Assembly: GCA_947570265.1 (NCBI GenBank)
Contig: CANOUR010000002.1
Coordinates: 1 to 64,000, forward strand
Direction: 5' to 3'
DNA: 64,000 nt
Source of the DNA: an uncultured Bacteroidales bacterium
Lineage (GTDB): Bacteria > Bacteroidota > Bacteroidia > Bacteroidales > Muribaculaceae
Part shown: positions 42,125 to 50,756 of the stretch, one piece after another
Layout of the letters: each line of letters starts with the position of its first letter
Numbering within the stretch: the first letter of the stretch is position 1
Program-made: the position numbers and the translations under genes
The notes under the pieces: model-generated
What the model saw: only the letters and a program-made list of their open reading frames with translations
Databases searched by the model: none
What the model was told of the DNA's origin: nothing

Positions 42125-43048
42125 TTAATTTTTGGTGGCACGTGGATGTGCCTGTTGATAATTCTTCTGTATGTCGCGATAGCCCAGATGCGTGTAGATC
42201 TGCGTCGTGGCGAGACTCTGGTGTCCAAGCAATTCCCTCACTGAATTGAGATCTGCGCCTGAGTTGAGCAGGTCTGTGGCACACGAATGGCGTATCACAT
42301 GCGGACTCAGACGCGCTGCATGCACACCGGCCTGCTCCATCATCCGCCGCACGATTATATAAACACTCACACGCCCCATGGGTTCACCTGCTGCGGTTAC
42401 AAACAGCCGTCCGTCGCGATCCGCCGGTGAAGGCGAGATTCCTTCGCTGTCGCGGAGCATACGATAGGCATCAATGTCGCGGCACAGCTGGCCTCCGATG
42501 GGCACTATACGCATCTTGCGGCGTTTGCCTGTCACGCGCAAAGTCCCTCCGGCAGTGTCGGCCCACGCATCGCGCAGATCAACAAGCTCCTGGCATCTCA
42601 GACCGGTCGAATAAAACATATCTATGATCAGCCTATTGCGCGCTACCTCAAAGTCGTTGTGAGCACCGGCATCCTCCTCATCAAGCAGTGAACGCATCTC
42701 TGCCGGCTTTACAAATACAGGCAATGGCTTAGGCAAACGAGGCGTTACAAGACTTTCCGCCGGACTCGAGGCGACCACTCCACGCTCAAGCAGATAGCGG
42801 TAGAACGTGCGAAGAGCCGATGCTTTACGCTTTAGCGATGACGCTGCAATACCACGGCGGCTCTCGTGGCCAAGCCATGCACGCAGATCCGACGTCGTCA
42901 CATCGACCGGATCAAGCGGTCTGACACCTCCGTCGGTCGCCCAATTCTCCCAATCGCGCAAATCGAGGCGATAGGCCGCCACGGTGTTGCCCGAGAGATT
43001 CAGCTCGGCTGCCAGATGCGTGAGGAAACTGTCAATGGCCGGATTCAT
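42125..43048 (-). CDS. xerC: XerC/XerD-type tyrosine recombinase
   Basis: Site-specific recombinase expected to resolve chromosome dimers at dif. The 307-residue protein has an N-terminal SAM-like core-binding domain (about 1-88) and a catalytic domain (about 105-300). Catalytic residues are readable: Arg in STGLRCQEL, Lys in TGKRRKM, His-x-x-Arg in LSPHVIRHSCATDLL, His in LGHQSLATTQ and the nucleophile Tyr in IYTHLGYRD. XerC versus XerD cannot be separated by eye, and phage or conjugative integrases share the fold; the housekeeping hpf neighbour and absence of mobile genes favour Xer. It has a near-perfect promoter (TTTG, 20 bp, TAGCTTTG). Confidence 0.9.
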   Translation of the reverse strand: MNPAIDSFLTHLAAELNLSGNTVAAYRLDLRDWENWATDGGVRPLDPVDVTTSDLRAWLGHESRRGIAASSLKRKASALRTFYRYLLERGVVASSPAESLVTPRLPKPLPVFVKPAEMRSLLDEEDAGAHNDFEVARNRLIIDMFYSTGLRCQELVDLRDAWADTAGGTLRVTGKRRKMRIVPIGGQLCRDIDAYRMLRDSEGISPSPADRDGRLFVTAAGEPMGRVSVYIIVRRMMEQAGVHAARLSPHVIRHSCATDLLNSGADLNSVRELLGHQSLATTQIYTHLGYRDIQKNYQQAHPRATKN

Positions 43049-43095
43049 TGCGGGATGCTGTTGTTGAATGAGTGCTTTTCCGCGCCCTCATATCG

Positions 43096-43127
43096 CAAAG
43101 CTAACATTTTAAATCGTCAAATGCAAA
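43096..43127 (-). promoter_or_regulatory. promoter of the xer-hpf operon
   Basis: Minus strand TTTG (43127-43124), 20 bp, TAGCTTTG (43103-43096), exact to consensus; about 48 bases upstream of the recombinase ATG. Confidence 0.8.
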
Positions 43128-43156
43128 TCAAATTGACGTTAAAATTGCCTCAAATA

Positions 43157-44125
43157 TCAAAAAACGACATTAAATTTACGTATTAGCCTGACAGGCTGAT
43201 ACGATTCCTTCGCCCGTCTGAGTCCGGGATCGCCGGCATCGTCCTGACGGTTGATAAATTCAATTTCGGGATGCCTCTCGACCATCATCTTTGCAAACAA
43301 CTGGTTGACTGTCTCACCTGCACCGGCAACCTCATGATCCATCTTCTCGATATGCACGTGCAATGTGTCTCCGACCACCTCGGCGAAAGTGAATGCCACC
43401 ACTCCGCGTCCGGGCACTGACAGCACCGCACCTTCAAACGGATATCCCTCAGGATTGGCCAGCACGCGCGACACTTGTTCCCGCTCATAGCGCGCCATCT
43501 CAGGCTTTCCGGCCGGAAGCTGCAGCAAGTCATGAAACCGACGCACTTCAGCTATATTGGACGAATCTACCGCACAAAAAGTAAAATCGGGGTTATCAGC
43601 CATGAAACGATTGACATGGTTGCGCTTTTTATTGAACTTTTTCCCTGTGAGAGTGGCCAAAGAGCGGGCATCATAGATATAGTCCGCCCAGCCATCAAGC
43701 TCAGTCACAATAGTCGGGCCAAGCCGCTCGAGATCGGCAAGCGCATCCTCTGGAACTGCAGAGAAACGGGCTTCGATACCGTTTGCACGACAATGATCGC
43801 GCACAAGCGCCACTGACTGTGAGAGCGGCATATCACCTACAGGAAGTGAGAATGCCGGCAATGTCACATCGTTCTCCGCGAGCCCCTTGATAAACAGGGT
43901 GCCTCCCTTGACACAGTATGTATAGCTGAACATATCAGTCCACATCAGCACACCACCGGCCGTGAAGTCGCATGTGCGCCATGGAGCGGAATAGAGTCCG
44001 GGCAACATCTCGGCAAGTACGTCGAGTGTGGCCGGCCTGAAATTCAGATAATCGGCATGCGCATGACGTTGCGCTAAGCGCGATGATGAAACGTGTGGAG
44101 TGTGGATGAACAACGATGGTCTCAT
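43157..44125 (-). CDS. DUF2156 (GNAT-fold) protein
   Basis: A 322-residue cytoplasmic protein of the DUF2156 / phosphatidylglycerol lysyltransferase C-terminal family, built from two acetyltransferase-like (GNAT) lobes. Recognisable blocks are LNFRPATLDVLAEMLPGLYSAPWRTCDFT, TGKKFNKKRNHVNRFMADNPDF, and the C-terminal FINRQDDAGDPGLRRAKESYQPVRLIRKF, a strongly conserved ending. It lacks the membrane half of MprF enzymes. The function of stand-alone members is unsettled; aminoacyl transfer from tRNA is one suggestion. It is separated from meaB by an unusually long perfect hairpin. Confidence 0.83.
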   Translation of the reverse strand: MRPSLFIHTPHVSSSRLAQRHAHADYLNFRPATLDVLAEMLPGLYSAPWRTCDFTAGGVLMWTDMFSYTYCVKGGTLFIKGLAENDVTLPAFSLPVGDMPLSQSVALVRDHCRANGIEARFSAVPEDALADLERLGPTIVTELDGWADYIYDARSLATLTGKKFNKKRNHVNRFMADNPDFTFCAVDSSNIAEVRRFHDLLQLPAGKPEMARYEREQVSRVLANPEGYPFEGAVLSVPGRGVVAFTFAEVVGDTLHVHIEKMDHEVAGAGETVNQLFAKMMVERHPEIEFINRQDDAGDPGLRRAKESYQPVRLIRKFNVVF

Positions 44126-44143
44126 AAATATTCAGTCTTGTCT

Positions 44144-44178
44144 ATGATGACGACCCGCAGCGTGCGGGTCGTCATCAT
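44144..44178 (-). terminator. 16-bp perfect hairpin after meaB
   Basis: Arms 44144-44159 (begins ATGATGACGACCCGCA) and 44163-44178 are exact complements around a GCG loop. It lies 26 bases past the meaB stop and 18 bases upstream of the DUF2156 ATG, without a T run in the minus direction. Confidence 0.75.
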
Positions 44179-44204
44179 AAAAACATCGGGCGGACTATCA
44201 TGGT

Positions 44205-45302
44205 TCAGTCGTGATCACGCTGGCTGAAATAGAGCTCGAGAGCCTGTTTGGCTGCTTCAAACGAGGTCATGCTGTTGTCCATCACCAGACGCTCGTTCCG
44301 CTCAAGCATTGCCGCAACATTGGGATTATCATAGAAGTCACTGCGAAGGCGCTCATTGATCGTCTCATACATCCAGTAACGGGCCTGTTGCGAACGTTTG
44401 ATTTCGAAATATCCATTGCGCTTCACAAATGCAAAATAGCGATCTATCATGTCCCACACCTCTTCGATGCCAAGCTCATAGTATCCGCTGTAGGTCAACA
44501 CCTCGGGCGTCCATCCGCTGTCGGCAGGCGGGAATAACTGCAGGGCACTGCGGAACTGAGCCTTGGCAAGCTGGGCACGGTTGATATTGTCTCCGTCGGC
44601 CTTGTTTATGACTATACCGTCGGCCATCTCCATTATGCCGCGTTTTATGCCCTGAAGCTCATCGCCGGTGCCGGCCAGCTGTATAAGCAAAAAGAAATCG
44701 ACCATCGAATGAACTGCGGTCTCGCTCTGACCAACACCCACGGTCTCTACGAAAATATTGTTGAAGCCGGCCGCTTCACACAGTATTATCGTTTCACGGG
44801 TTTTGCGTGCAACGCCACCCAGACTGCCGGCCGATGGGCTTGGGCGGATAAATGCGTCAGGATGAACCGACAGCTTCTCCATGCGCGTCTTGTCCCCGAG
44901 AATACTGCCACGCGTACGCTCGCTCGAGGGGTCAATCGCCAGCACCGCGAGCTTGCCGCCCTGACGCAGCACATGCAAGCCAAAAACGTCGATCGACGTA
45001 CTCTTTCCCGCTCCGGGCACACCTGTGATGCCAATACGGCGCGAATTGCCGCTGTAGGGCAGACACTTCTCGATCACTTCCGATGCTATTGCACGGTGGG
45101 CAGGCGAAACGCTCTCAACCAAGGTCACGGCGCGCGACAGACGTGTGATGTCGCCCTTGAGTATTCCTTCTACCAGCTCTGCCGCTGTGGGAAGCGGAGC
45201 TGCGCGTCTACGCTTGAGATAAGGATTGACACTCGGGGGCTGAACCACACCGGAGTTTACCGTAAGACCCATGTATTTATCATCATTTTCAGGGTGTTCC
45301 AT
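44205..45302 (-). CDS. meaB: methylmalonyl-CoA mutase-associated GTPase MeaB (ArgK-like)
   Basis: G-protein chaperone that loads and protects the adenosylcobalamin cofactor of methylmalonyl-CoA mutase, used in the propionate pathway of Bacteroidales. The 365-residue protein has P-loop GVPGAGKST near residue 94, the DPSSERTRGSILGDKTRM switch, ETVGVGQSE, and the NKADGDN guanine motif. The mutase genes mutA/mutB are not in the window. It lies 25 bases downstream of the DUF1573 genes and ends before a 16-bp perfect hairpin. Confidence 0.94.
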   Translation of the reverse strand: MEHPENDDKYMGLTVNSGVVQPPSVNPYLKRRRAAPLPTAAELVEGILKGDITRLSRAVTLVESVSPAHRAIASEVIEKCLPYSGNSRRIGITGVPGAGKSTSIDVFGLHVLRQGGKLAVLAIDPSSERTRGSILGDKTRMEKLSVHPDAFIRPSPSAGSLGGVARKTRETIILCEAAGFNNIFVETVGVGQSETAVHSMVDFFLLIQLAGTGDELQGIKRGIMEMADGIVINKADGDNINRAQLAKAQFRSALQLFPPADSGWTPEVLTYSGYYELGIEEVWDMIDRYFAFVKRNGYFEIKRSQQARYWMYETINERLRSDFYDNPNVAAMLERNERLVMDNSMTSFEAAKQALELYFSQRDHD

Positions 45303-45327
45303 GATTCGATATATGATATATGTTTGT

Positions 45328-46413
45328 TTATCGTGTCAGTTCACCTACCACACGCACCACTGTGCGCGGATTGGCCGGATCATTTGTGATTATTATTATC
45401 CGTGAGTTCAACATCTCTCGGCCTGCAAGACCGGCCACATCTACTGTCACCGGAATCTTCACTGACTTGCCCGGTTTGACAGCCTTATCTGGCACTCGCA
45501 GCGAAAGACACTTGTCTGTACTGTAGACTCTGCGGAAGCGCAATGGCTCGCGCCCCTTGTTGGAGATCTCAACCACAAGATGCAACGGTTTACCGCCTGT
45601 GTCAATTCGCCCCGCATCCAGTTTCTCACTACCGACACTTATCACCGGTGCACGATCGAGCTGTGCCGGCGTCATGCCTGAAAAATCTTCCTTCACAACG
45701 GCTACCGTATGGAGCACAACCTCTCTTCCGGCCGCCTCCACCGTAAGCGAGTCCGTAACTATGTCCCACTGCTGGCTCGCAACAGGATCAAACACCGTCG
45801 AGATCACAAAATTTTCCCCCGGCGGCACTGCAGCCGGACTGACTATGGCAGAGATATGGCGCGGATGCGACACCACCACCGGACGAAGCGTATCCGGCGA
45901 AGCATTGTAACCCTCGACATATTGGCCTCCAGTAGCCGTGCGCGGCACATCGCCATACGATAGCGACGACGATCTCAATCGCATCGCCCCGGCATCGACA
46001 GGATAGCGCCCGCGCAATGTGTTTGACGTACCAATGACTGCCCCTTTGATCACGAGGGTCGTCTTGGCCGGAGTGGCATTAGTGGTCACAACTACATTTT
46101 TTGAAAACCTACCCGGGCGTCCCGTCGGATCAAAACCGACGGTGATGCGGGCTGTGTCGCCCGGAGCCACCGGTCTGTCGGAGAACTGGGGCACCGTACA
46201 TCCGCAATTGGCTCGCGCGGCAAGCACCACAAGAGGCTCATCACCGACATTGACCACATCGAACGTACATCGCACAACACCGAGAGCCTCGTCGAAAGCT
46301 CCGAAATCATGCGTTGTAGCCAGCCACACACCCCGTGGCGCGCAATGCGACATCGGACAGCATGAAATCAACGCCGTCACTACCACGGACAGCAACGTCA
46401 CAAACCGTTTCAT
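45328..46413 (-). CDS. exported DUF1573 repeat protein
   Basis: A 361-residue envelope protein with a signal peptide (about 1-24). The N-terminal domain (about 30-125) is a DUF1573 Ig-like (ASH/PapD-type) module with HDFGAFDEALGVVRCTFDVVNVGDEPLVVLAARANCGCTVPQF and DTARITVGFDPTGRPGRFSKNVVVTTN. At least one more diverged copy occurs in the C-terminal half (RIDTGGKPLHLVVEISNKGREPLRFRRV). Function is unknown; the family is abundant in Bacteroidota. It overlaps the stop of a shorter DUF1573 gene by four bases, so the two are a coupled pair. Confidence 0.87.
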   Translation of the reverse strand: MKRFVTLLSVVVTALISCCPMSHCAPRGVWLATTHDFGAFDEALGVVRCTFDVVNVGDEPLVVLAARANCGCTVPQFSDRPVAPGDTARITVGFDPTGRPGRFSKNVVVTTNATPAKTTLVIKGAVIGTSNTLRGRYPVDAGAMRLRSSSLSYGDVPRTATGGQYVEGYNASPDTLRPVVVSHPRHISAIVSPAAVPPGENFVISTVFDPVASQQWDIVTDSLTVEAAGREVVLHTVAVVKEDFSGMTPAQLDRAPVISVGSEKLDAGRIDTGGKPLHLVVEISNKGREPLRFRRVYSTDKCLSLRVPDKAVKPGKSVKIPVTVDVAGLAGREMLNSRIIIITNDPANPRTVVRVVGELTR

Positions 46414-46811
46414 CGGCGAGGAGGAATAACTACGCCTGTAAAGCGCAGACGCACAGTCTTAGGCTTTCCGTTGGTGCGCACAGTCACTTCACGGTTAAGC
46501 TCACCGGCGCGCCCCTCAGGATTGAAACTTATCGAAATCTTTCCGCTCTTACCGGGCGCGACAGGCGCCTTTGGAAACGATGGCTTCGTGCAACCGCATC
46601 CGCCGTTGCTCACCGATACAATCACCAACGGCTTAGTGCCTTCGTTGGTGAAGTCATACTCAAACGTCACGATGCCCTTGTCTGAACGGATCTGACCTAA
46701 ATCTACCTTAGTGCTGGCAAATTTTATCGAGGCCGAGTCTTTCGGCTTGGCGGCGGCAGCCACCACGCATACGCTCAGCAATAGCAGGATAATAGTGGAT
46801 ATACGTCTCAT
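46410..46811 (-). CDS. exported single-domain DUF1573 protein
   Basis: A 133-residue protein with a signal peptide (about 1-20) and one DUF1573 domain (about 27-130). The conserved VDLGQIRSDKGIVTFEYDFTNEGTKPLVIVSVSNGGCGCT and GKISISFNPEGRAGELNREVTVRTNG blocks match the N-terminal domain of the coupled 361-residue neighbour. The reading frame reaches 46925, but the ATG at 46811 (MRRISTIILLLL) starts the signal peptide and lies 19 bases after a TATCTTTG box. The longer start would lie in the secDF terminator region. Function unknown. Confidence 0.86.
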   Translation of the reverse strand: MRRISTIILLLLSVCVVAAAAKPKDSASIKFASTKVDLGQIRSDKGIVTFEYDFTNEGTKPLVIVSVSNGGCGCTKPSFPKAPVAPGKSGKISISFNPEGRAGELNREVTVRTNGKPKTVRLRFTGVVIPPRR

Positions 46812-46830
46812 TCTGTCGGAGATTAGATTA

Positions 46831-46849
46831 CAAAGATATAACAAATTTA
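46831..46849 (-). promoter_or_regulatory. two overlapping -7 boxes of the DUF1573 pair
   Basis: Minus strand TAAATTTG (46849-46842) and TATCTTTG (46838-46831) stand three bases apart, 19-30 bases before the ATG at 46811; no clear -33. Confidence 0.45.
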
Positions 46850-46881
46850 CGCGACATGTGTCACTGACCATGAAAATGTCG

Positions 46882-46915
46882 GCAGCCCGGAGGTCGATAA
46901 CGATCTCCGGGCTGC
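46882..46915 (-). terminator. terminator of secDF
   Basis: GCAGCCCGGAG (46882-46892) pairs perfectly with CTCCGGGCTGC (46905-46915), 39 bases past the secDF stop; TTTT follows shortly. Confidence 0.8.
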
Positions 46916-46954
46916 TGTCATTCATTTATCTCGCAGTGCTGGACTGCGCGTCAT

Positions 46955-49855
46955 TCAGGCTTTCACAGCCTTTTTCACCTTGTTTTTACGACGGGCGTCG
47001 GTAAGATAGGCCACCGGTGCAGCCACATAGATTGTGGCAAGTGTGCCGATGATCACACCGAAGATCATAGCGAACGTGAACGAACGGATAGCATCGCCTC
47101 CGAGAATGAAGATGCACAGAAGCACCAGCAAGGTCGATGTCGAGGTCATCACCGTACGTCCGAGAGTCGAGTTGATCGAATTGTTTATCGTCGTTCCGAA
47201 ATCCTGCTTGGGATAGAGCGCCACATTCTCACGCACACGGTCGAACACCACCACCGTGTGTTTTATCTTATAACCTATACCGGTATTTTTGGCGGCTATA
47301 AACGACTGGTCGACCTCCATCGCGAAGGGGAACACGCCCCAGAACAGGCTGTAGAATCCGACAATACTGAACGCCGTGAAAGCCACAGCGGCAAGCGCGC
47401 CTACCGAGAAGGCGATATTGCGGAATCGGATCAGGATATAGAGGAACATCGCCAGCAGAGCAAGACCCACTGCGATATACGCATCCGTCTTCATGTCGTT
47501 AGCCACAGTCGGGCCCACCTTCTGGCTCGACATCATACCCACATTCTCGTTGGTCGTCGAGAAGTCATCATAAGCCATGCCATTGAGCTCACCCTCAAGA
47601 CCCTTATAGAGTATGCGGGTAATCTCATCGTCGATATTCTCCTCGTCTGAGTCGATTTTGTAGTTTGTCGAGATTCTCACCTTCGTATTGTCATCGATAG
47701 TGATCACACTCAGCTGCGAGCCCTCGAAAAGTGGCTGAAGCTTCGACTGAAGGTCAGCGGTGCTTACAGCATGGTCAAACTGCACCACATAGTTGCGGCC
47801 ACCTGAGAAATCGATACCCTGGTTGAGACCGCGCACCACAAACGAACCGATGATCACCAACACTGCCGCACCGCACACAAAGAAGCTTGCACGACGTGCG
47901 CCAAGGAAGTTGATATGGGTGTCGGTAAACATCTTGCGCGAGATCGAAGTGGTGAATGTCAGACGCTCGAACGGCTTGCTCTTCGCACCGGCGATAAACA
48001 CCAGACGGGTCAGGAACACGGCAGTGAAGAACGAGCAGATGATGCCTATGATCAGCGTAGTGGCAAATCCCTTGATCGGGCCTGTGCCGAACAGCAGCAG
48101 GATCACACCTGTGATGATCGAGGTGAGGTTAGAGTCAAAGATAGCCGAGAATGCATTTGAATAACCGTCAGCTATGGCGTTGCGCACATTCTTGCCTGCG
48201 CGGAGTTCTTCCTTGGCTCGCTCGAAGATAAGCACGTTGGCATCCACCGCCATACCCAAGGCAAGCACGATACCGGCAATACCCGACAGCGTCAGCACTG
48301 CCTGGAACGAAGCGAGAATACCGAACGTGAAGAAAATATTGAATATCAATCCAAGGTTGGCGATCAGACCGGGAATCACTCCGTAGAACGCACACATGAA
48401 AATCATCAGGAGCACAAGAGCGATGACGAACGACATAAAGCCGTCGTGAATAGCCTGCGCACCGAGCGACGGGCCGATAACCGTGTCGGAGATTATCTCC
48501 ACCTTAGCGGCCATCTTACCCGATTTGAGCACGTTCGCAAGGTCTTTCGCCTCATCGGTGGTGAAGTTGCCCGTAATCTGCGAGCTTCCGCCCTCGATAG
48601 CGTCCTGGATCGTGGGAGCCGAATAAACCTGATCGTCAAGCACGATAGCCACAGGCTTCTTGATATTGGCGGCCGTGATGCGTGCCCACTGGCGACCGGC
48701 ATCAGGCTTCATGGTCATCGACACATAGTTGCCGGCTCCACGCTGAGCGTCATAGTCGCTGTACGCACGTGTGACGATGTCACCGTACAGAGCCGCCTTG
48801 CCGTTGGTCGTGCGCAGGGCGTTGAGAGCATAATATGTATATGTCTTCGTATTGCCAAGCGAGTCCTTCACCTGAGCGATCTCGGGCTTAACCTGCCATG
48901 CGAGCTTGAGGTTCGACGGAAGTATGCGTTTTGCCACCGGTGATGCAAGTATCGCATCAATCGTGTCACGGGCTGTTTCCGAAGCCATACCGACGACAAT
49001 GTAACGCGGATCACCGATCTGGCTGAAATAGCTCATCAGACCACGTCGGTTACCGGTTGAGTCATTGCGCAGTGCATTGTCAAGTTCCTGCAGCGATGCC
49101 GAGATCTCGTTGAGAGTCATCGTCTCGTAAAACTCCAGATTGGCCGACGACTTCAACAGCTCACGGACACGCTCATGCTCCTTCACGCCCGGAAGCTCGA
49201 GCAGGATCTGGCCATCTTTCTCCAGCTCCTGAATGTTCGGAGCTACGACTCCAAACTGGTCGATACGGGCACGGAGCACATTGGTCGACGAGCTCACACG
49301 GTCTTTCACTTCCTGATGCAAAGCTCCGCGCACCTTTTCATCCGAATCACCGCGCTTCACCTGATCCTTGAACAGAACGGTCAGATCGCCGTTTGGATCA
49401 AGAGCTTTGTACTGGGCAAGAAAAATATCGACATAATCTGCCGAGCGGTTGGCTCGCGCAACTGAGTCGGCATTGGCCAGAGCGCGCTCGAAATATGGAT
49501 TGCCCTCGGCATTGGCCATCGAACGGAGGATGTCGGGAACCGACACCTGAAGGGTGACATTCATTCCGCCCTTGAGGTCGAGACCAAGACCAACAGCGAG
49601 TTTCTGTACTTCATTAAAGGTGTAACCGAGCCAAACTTTCTCATTCGCGATATTCTTCAGATATTCGCTCTTGGCAAGTCGGTAGGTGTCGGATGAAGCG
49701 TCCGGCTTGGCTGCCTGCTCCTGCGCATAAGCCTCGGCCTTATCCTCGTAGGAATTGCCCACGAAGGTAAACGACAGGTAGAAAAGGCAGATGAGCACGA
49801 GGAAGACGGCGATCACACCGGCTACAACGCTTCCCAAAGTTCCTTTGCTTTGCAT
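46955..49855 (-). CDS. secDF: fused SecD-SecF protein translocase subunit
   Basis: Inner-membrane RND-type accessory of the Sec translocon that uses proton-motive force to complete export. SecD and SecF are fused in a 966-residue chain, as in many Bacteroidota. An N-terminal helix (about 10-30) is followed by the P1 periplasmic domain (VGLGLDLKGGMNVTLQV, about 87-103). A SecD membrane half begins near 475 (GMAVDANVLIFERAKEELRAGKNVRNAI). SecF starts around 645 with GLNQGIDFSGGRNYVVQF, then a membrane half with HTVVVFDRVREN and NSINSTLGRTVMTS. About 12 transmembrane helices are expected. A long AT-rich spacer precedes it and a hairpin terminator follows. Confidence 0.97.
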   Translation of the reverse strand: MQSKGTLGSVVAGVIAVFLVLICLFYLSFTFVGNSYEDKAEAYAQEQAAKPDASSDTYRLAKSEYLKNIANEKVWLGYTFNEVQKLAVGLGLDLKGGMNVTLQVSVPDILRSMANAEGNPYFERALANADSVARANRSADYVDIFLAQYKALDPNGDLTVLFKDQVKRGDSDEKVRGALHQEVKDRVSSSTNVLRARIDQFGVVAPNIQELEKDGQILLELPGVKEHERVRELLKSSANLEFYETMTLNEISASLQELDNALRNDSTGNRRGLMSYFSQIGDPRYIVVGMASETARDTIDAILASPVAKRILPSNLKLAWQVKPEIAQVKDSLGNTKTYTYYALNALRTTNGKAALYGDIVTRAYSDYDAQRGAGNYVSMTMKPDAGRQWARITAANIKKPVAIVLDDQVYSAPTIQDAIEGGSSQITGNFTTDEAKDLANVLKSGKMAAKVEIISDTVIGPSLGAQAIHDGFMSFVIALVLLMIFMCAFYGVIPGLIANLGLIFNIFFTFGILASFQAVLTLSGIAGIVLALGMAVDANVLIFERAKEELRAGKNVRNAIADGYSNAFSAIFDSNLTSIITGVILLLFGTGPIKGFATTLIIGIICSFFTAVFLTRLVFIAGAKSKPFERLTFTTSISRKMFTDTHINFLGARRASFFVCGAAVLVIIGSFVVRGLNQGIDFSGGRNYVVQFDHAVSTADLQSKLQPLFEGSQLSVITIDDNTKVRISTNYKIDSDEENIDDEITRILYKGLEGELNGMAYDDFSTTNENVGMMSSQKVGPTVANDMKTDAYIAVGLALLAMFLYILIRFRNIAFSVGALAAVAFTAFSIVGFYSLFWGVFPFAMEVDQSFIAAKNTGIGYKIKHTVVVFDRVRENVALYPKQDFGTTINNSINSTLGRTVMTSTSTLLVLLCIFILGGDAIRSFTFAMIFGVIIGTLATIYVAAPVAYLTDARRKNKVKKAVKA

Positions 49856-50334
49856 TGTGTTTTAGATATGTTAATGATTGTTAATTAATTTCGTGGTATT
49901 TTTCAGCTTGCAAATATAAGAATTTAAATTTGTAATAAGTAACCCACAGAAACAAATGAATATATAATTACACCGTATTTTTGAATGATTTTCAAATTTG
50001 AACAAAGAAGTTTTGCGAGCTAAACGACTGCGTGAAAATCAGAAAAGCAACAAAAAAAGCAAATAAGGACATATTCACCCACAGGACAAAAAAAATTATT
50101 CATATTAGCTCATTTTTGTGAGTTACTTAAGCAAACTCATCTTTAGTTTTTTCAATTTCATAGTCCTTATCACGGCAAAACACACCACCTAAATAATTTT
50201 AACAGACACAAAACATATCTTTATCGCAATTATGGAAATATTTCATTATTTTTGCATCCCACTTCATCACCACACACCTCCGGCAAACAACGCAAGCACG
50301 CATCGCCCCACATCCACCACCCTCTCAACCCGTT
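49856..50334. other. AT-rich divergent spacer secDF / rseC-rnf
   Basis: This 479-bp gap holds no plausible gene. It contains a TATATTTG box for secDF (minus, 49918-49911), a TGAGTT...AACTCA dyad near 50119-50140 within a motif shared with the rmlB promoter, a TATTTTTG box (50247-50254, plus) for the Rnf operon, and an 80-base C-rich leader. Confidence 0.7.
50247..50254 (+). promoter_or_regulatory. -7 box of the rseC-rnf operon
   Basis: TATTTTTG 80 bases before the rseC ATG; -33 element unclear. The following leader (50255-50334) has 40 C and only 7 G. Confidence 0.55.
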
Positions 50335-50754
50335 ATGACCGACCAGATTACACATAGCGGCGAAATCATCGCCATCAGCGGACACGATGTCACAATCAGC
50401 CTCAGCGACTCAGCCGCCCTGACATGCGGCAGCTGCCGGCTGGCCAGCCTTTGCACGAAAACCGACAACCGGGGGACAATCACCGTCACAGTCGACTCCA
50501 CACGCAATCTCCACACTGGCATGACCGTCAAAGCGGCCGTAAGCGAACGCTCGCAGGGCATCGCCGTCATCTGGAGCCTGCTCATGCCGCTCATCCTTTT
50601 CACGGCCGTCATCATCCCGCTGTCGGCAAGTCAGCTGATGCGGTGGGCTGTGGTGCTGATAGCAGTCGGTGCAGTAGGCATCTACGATCTGCTGCTGTGG
50701 CGATTCGGGCCTAAACTGTCGAGGAGCATAAAATGGACAATAATCCCTGATTGA
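50335..50754 (+). CDS. RseC/SoxR-reducing-system family membrane protein
   Basis: A 139-residue protein of the RseC family. The N-terminal soluble region has a beta barrel-like segment with four cysteines (ALTCGSCRLASLCTK, about 29-43) that could hold a metal or cluster. Two transmembrane helices lie at about 80-98 and 100-120. In Bacteroidales it heads the Rnf operon, and in E. coli RseC and Rsx help reduce SoxR; here a role in Rnf assembly or function is inferred from position. The stop is 2 bases before the rnfB ATG. The mRNA leader is strikingly C-rich and G-poor. Confidence 0.87.
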   Translation: MTDQITHSGEIIAISGHDVTISLSDSAALTCGSCRLASLCTKTDNRGTITVTVDSTRNLHTGMTVKAAVSERSQGIAVIWSLLMPLILFTAVIIPLSASQLMRWAVVLIAVGAVGIYDLLLWRFGPKLSRSIKWTIIPD

Positions 50755-50756
50755 CA

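Noticed and set aside
42125..43048. Tyrosine recombinase as evidence of an integrated mobile element
   Set aside because: Neighbours are housekeeping (hpf, fba), no attachment-site repeats or other mobile genes are visible, and motifs suit XerC/XerD.
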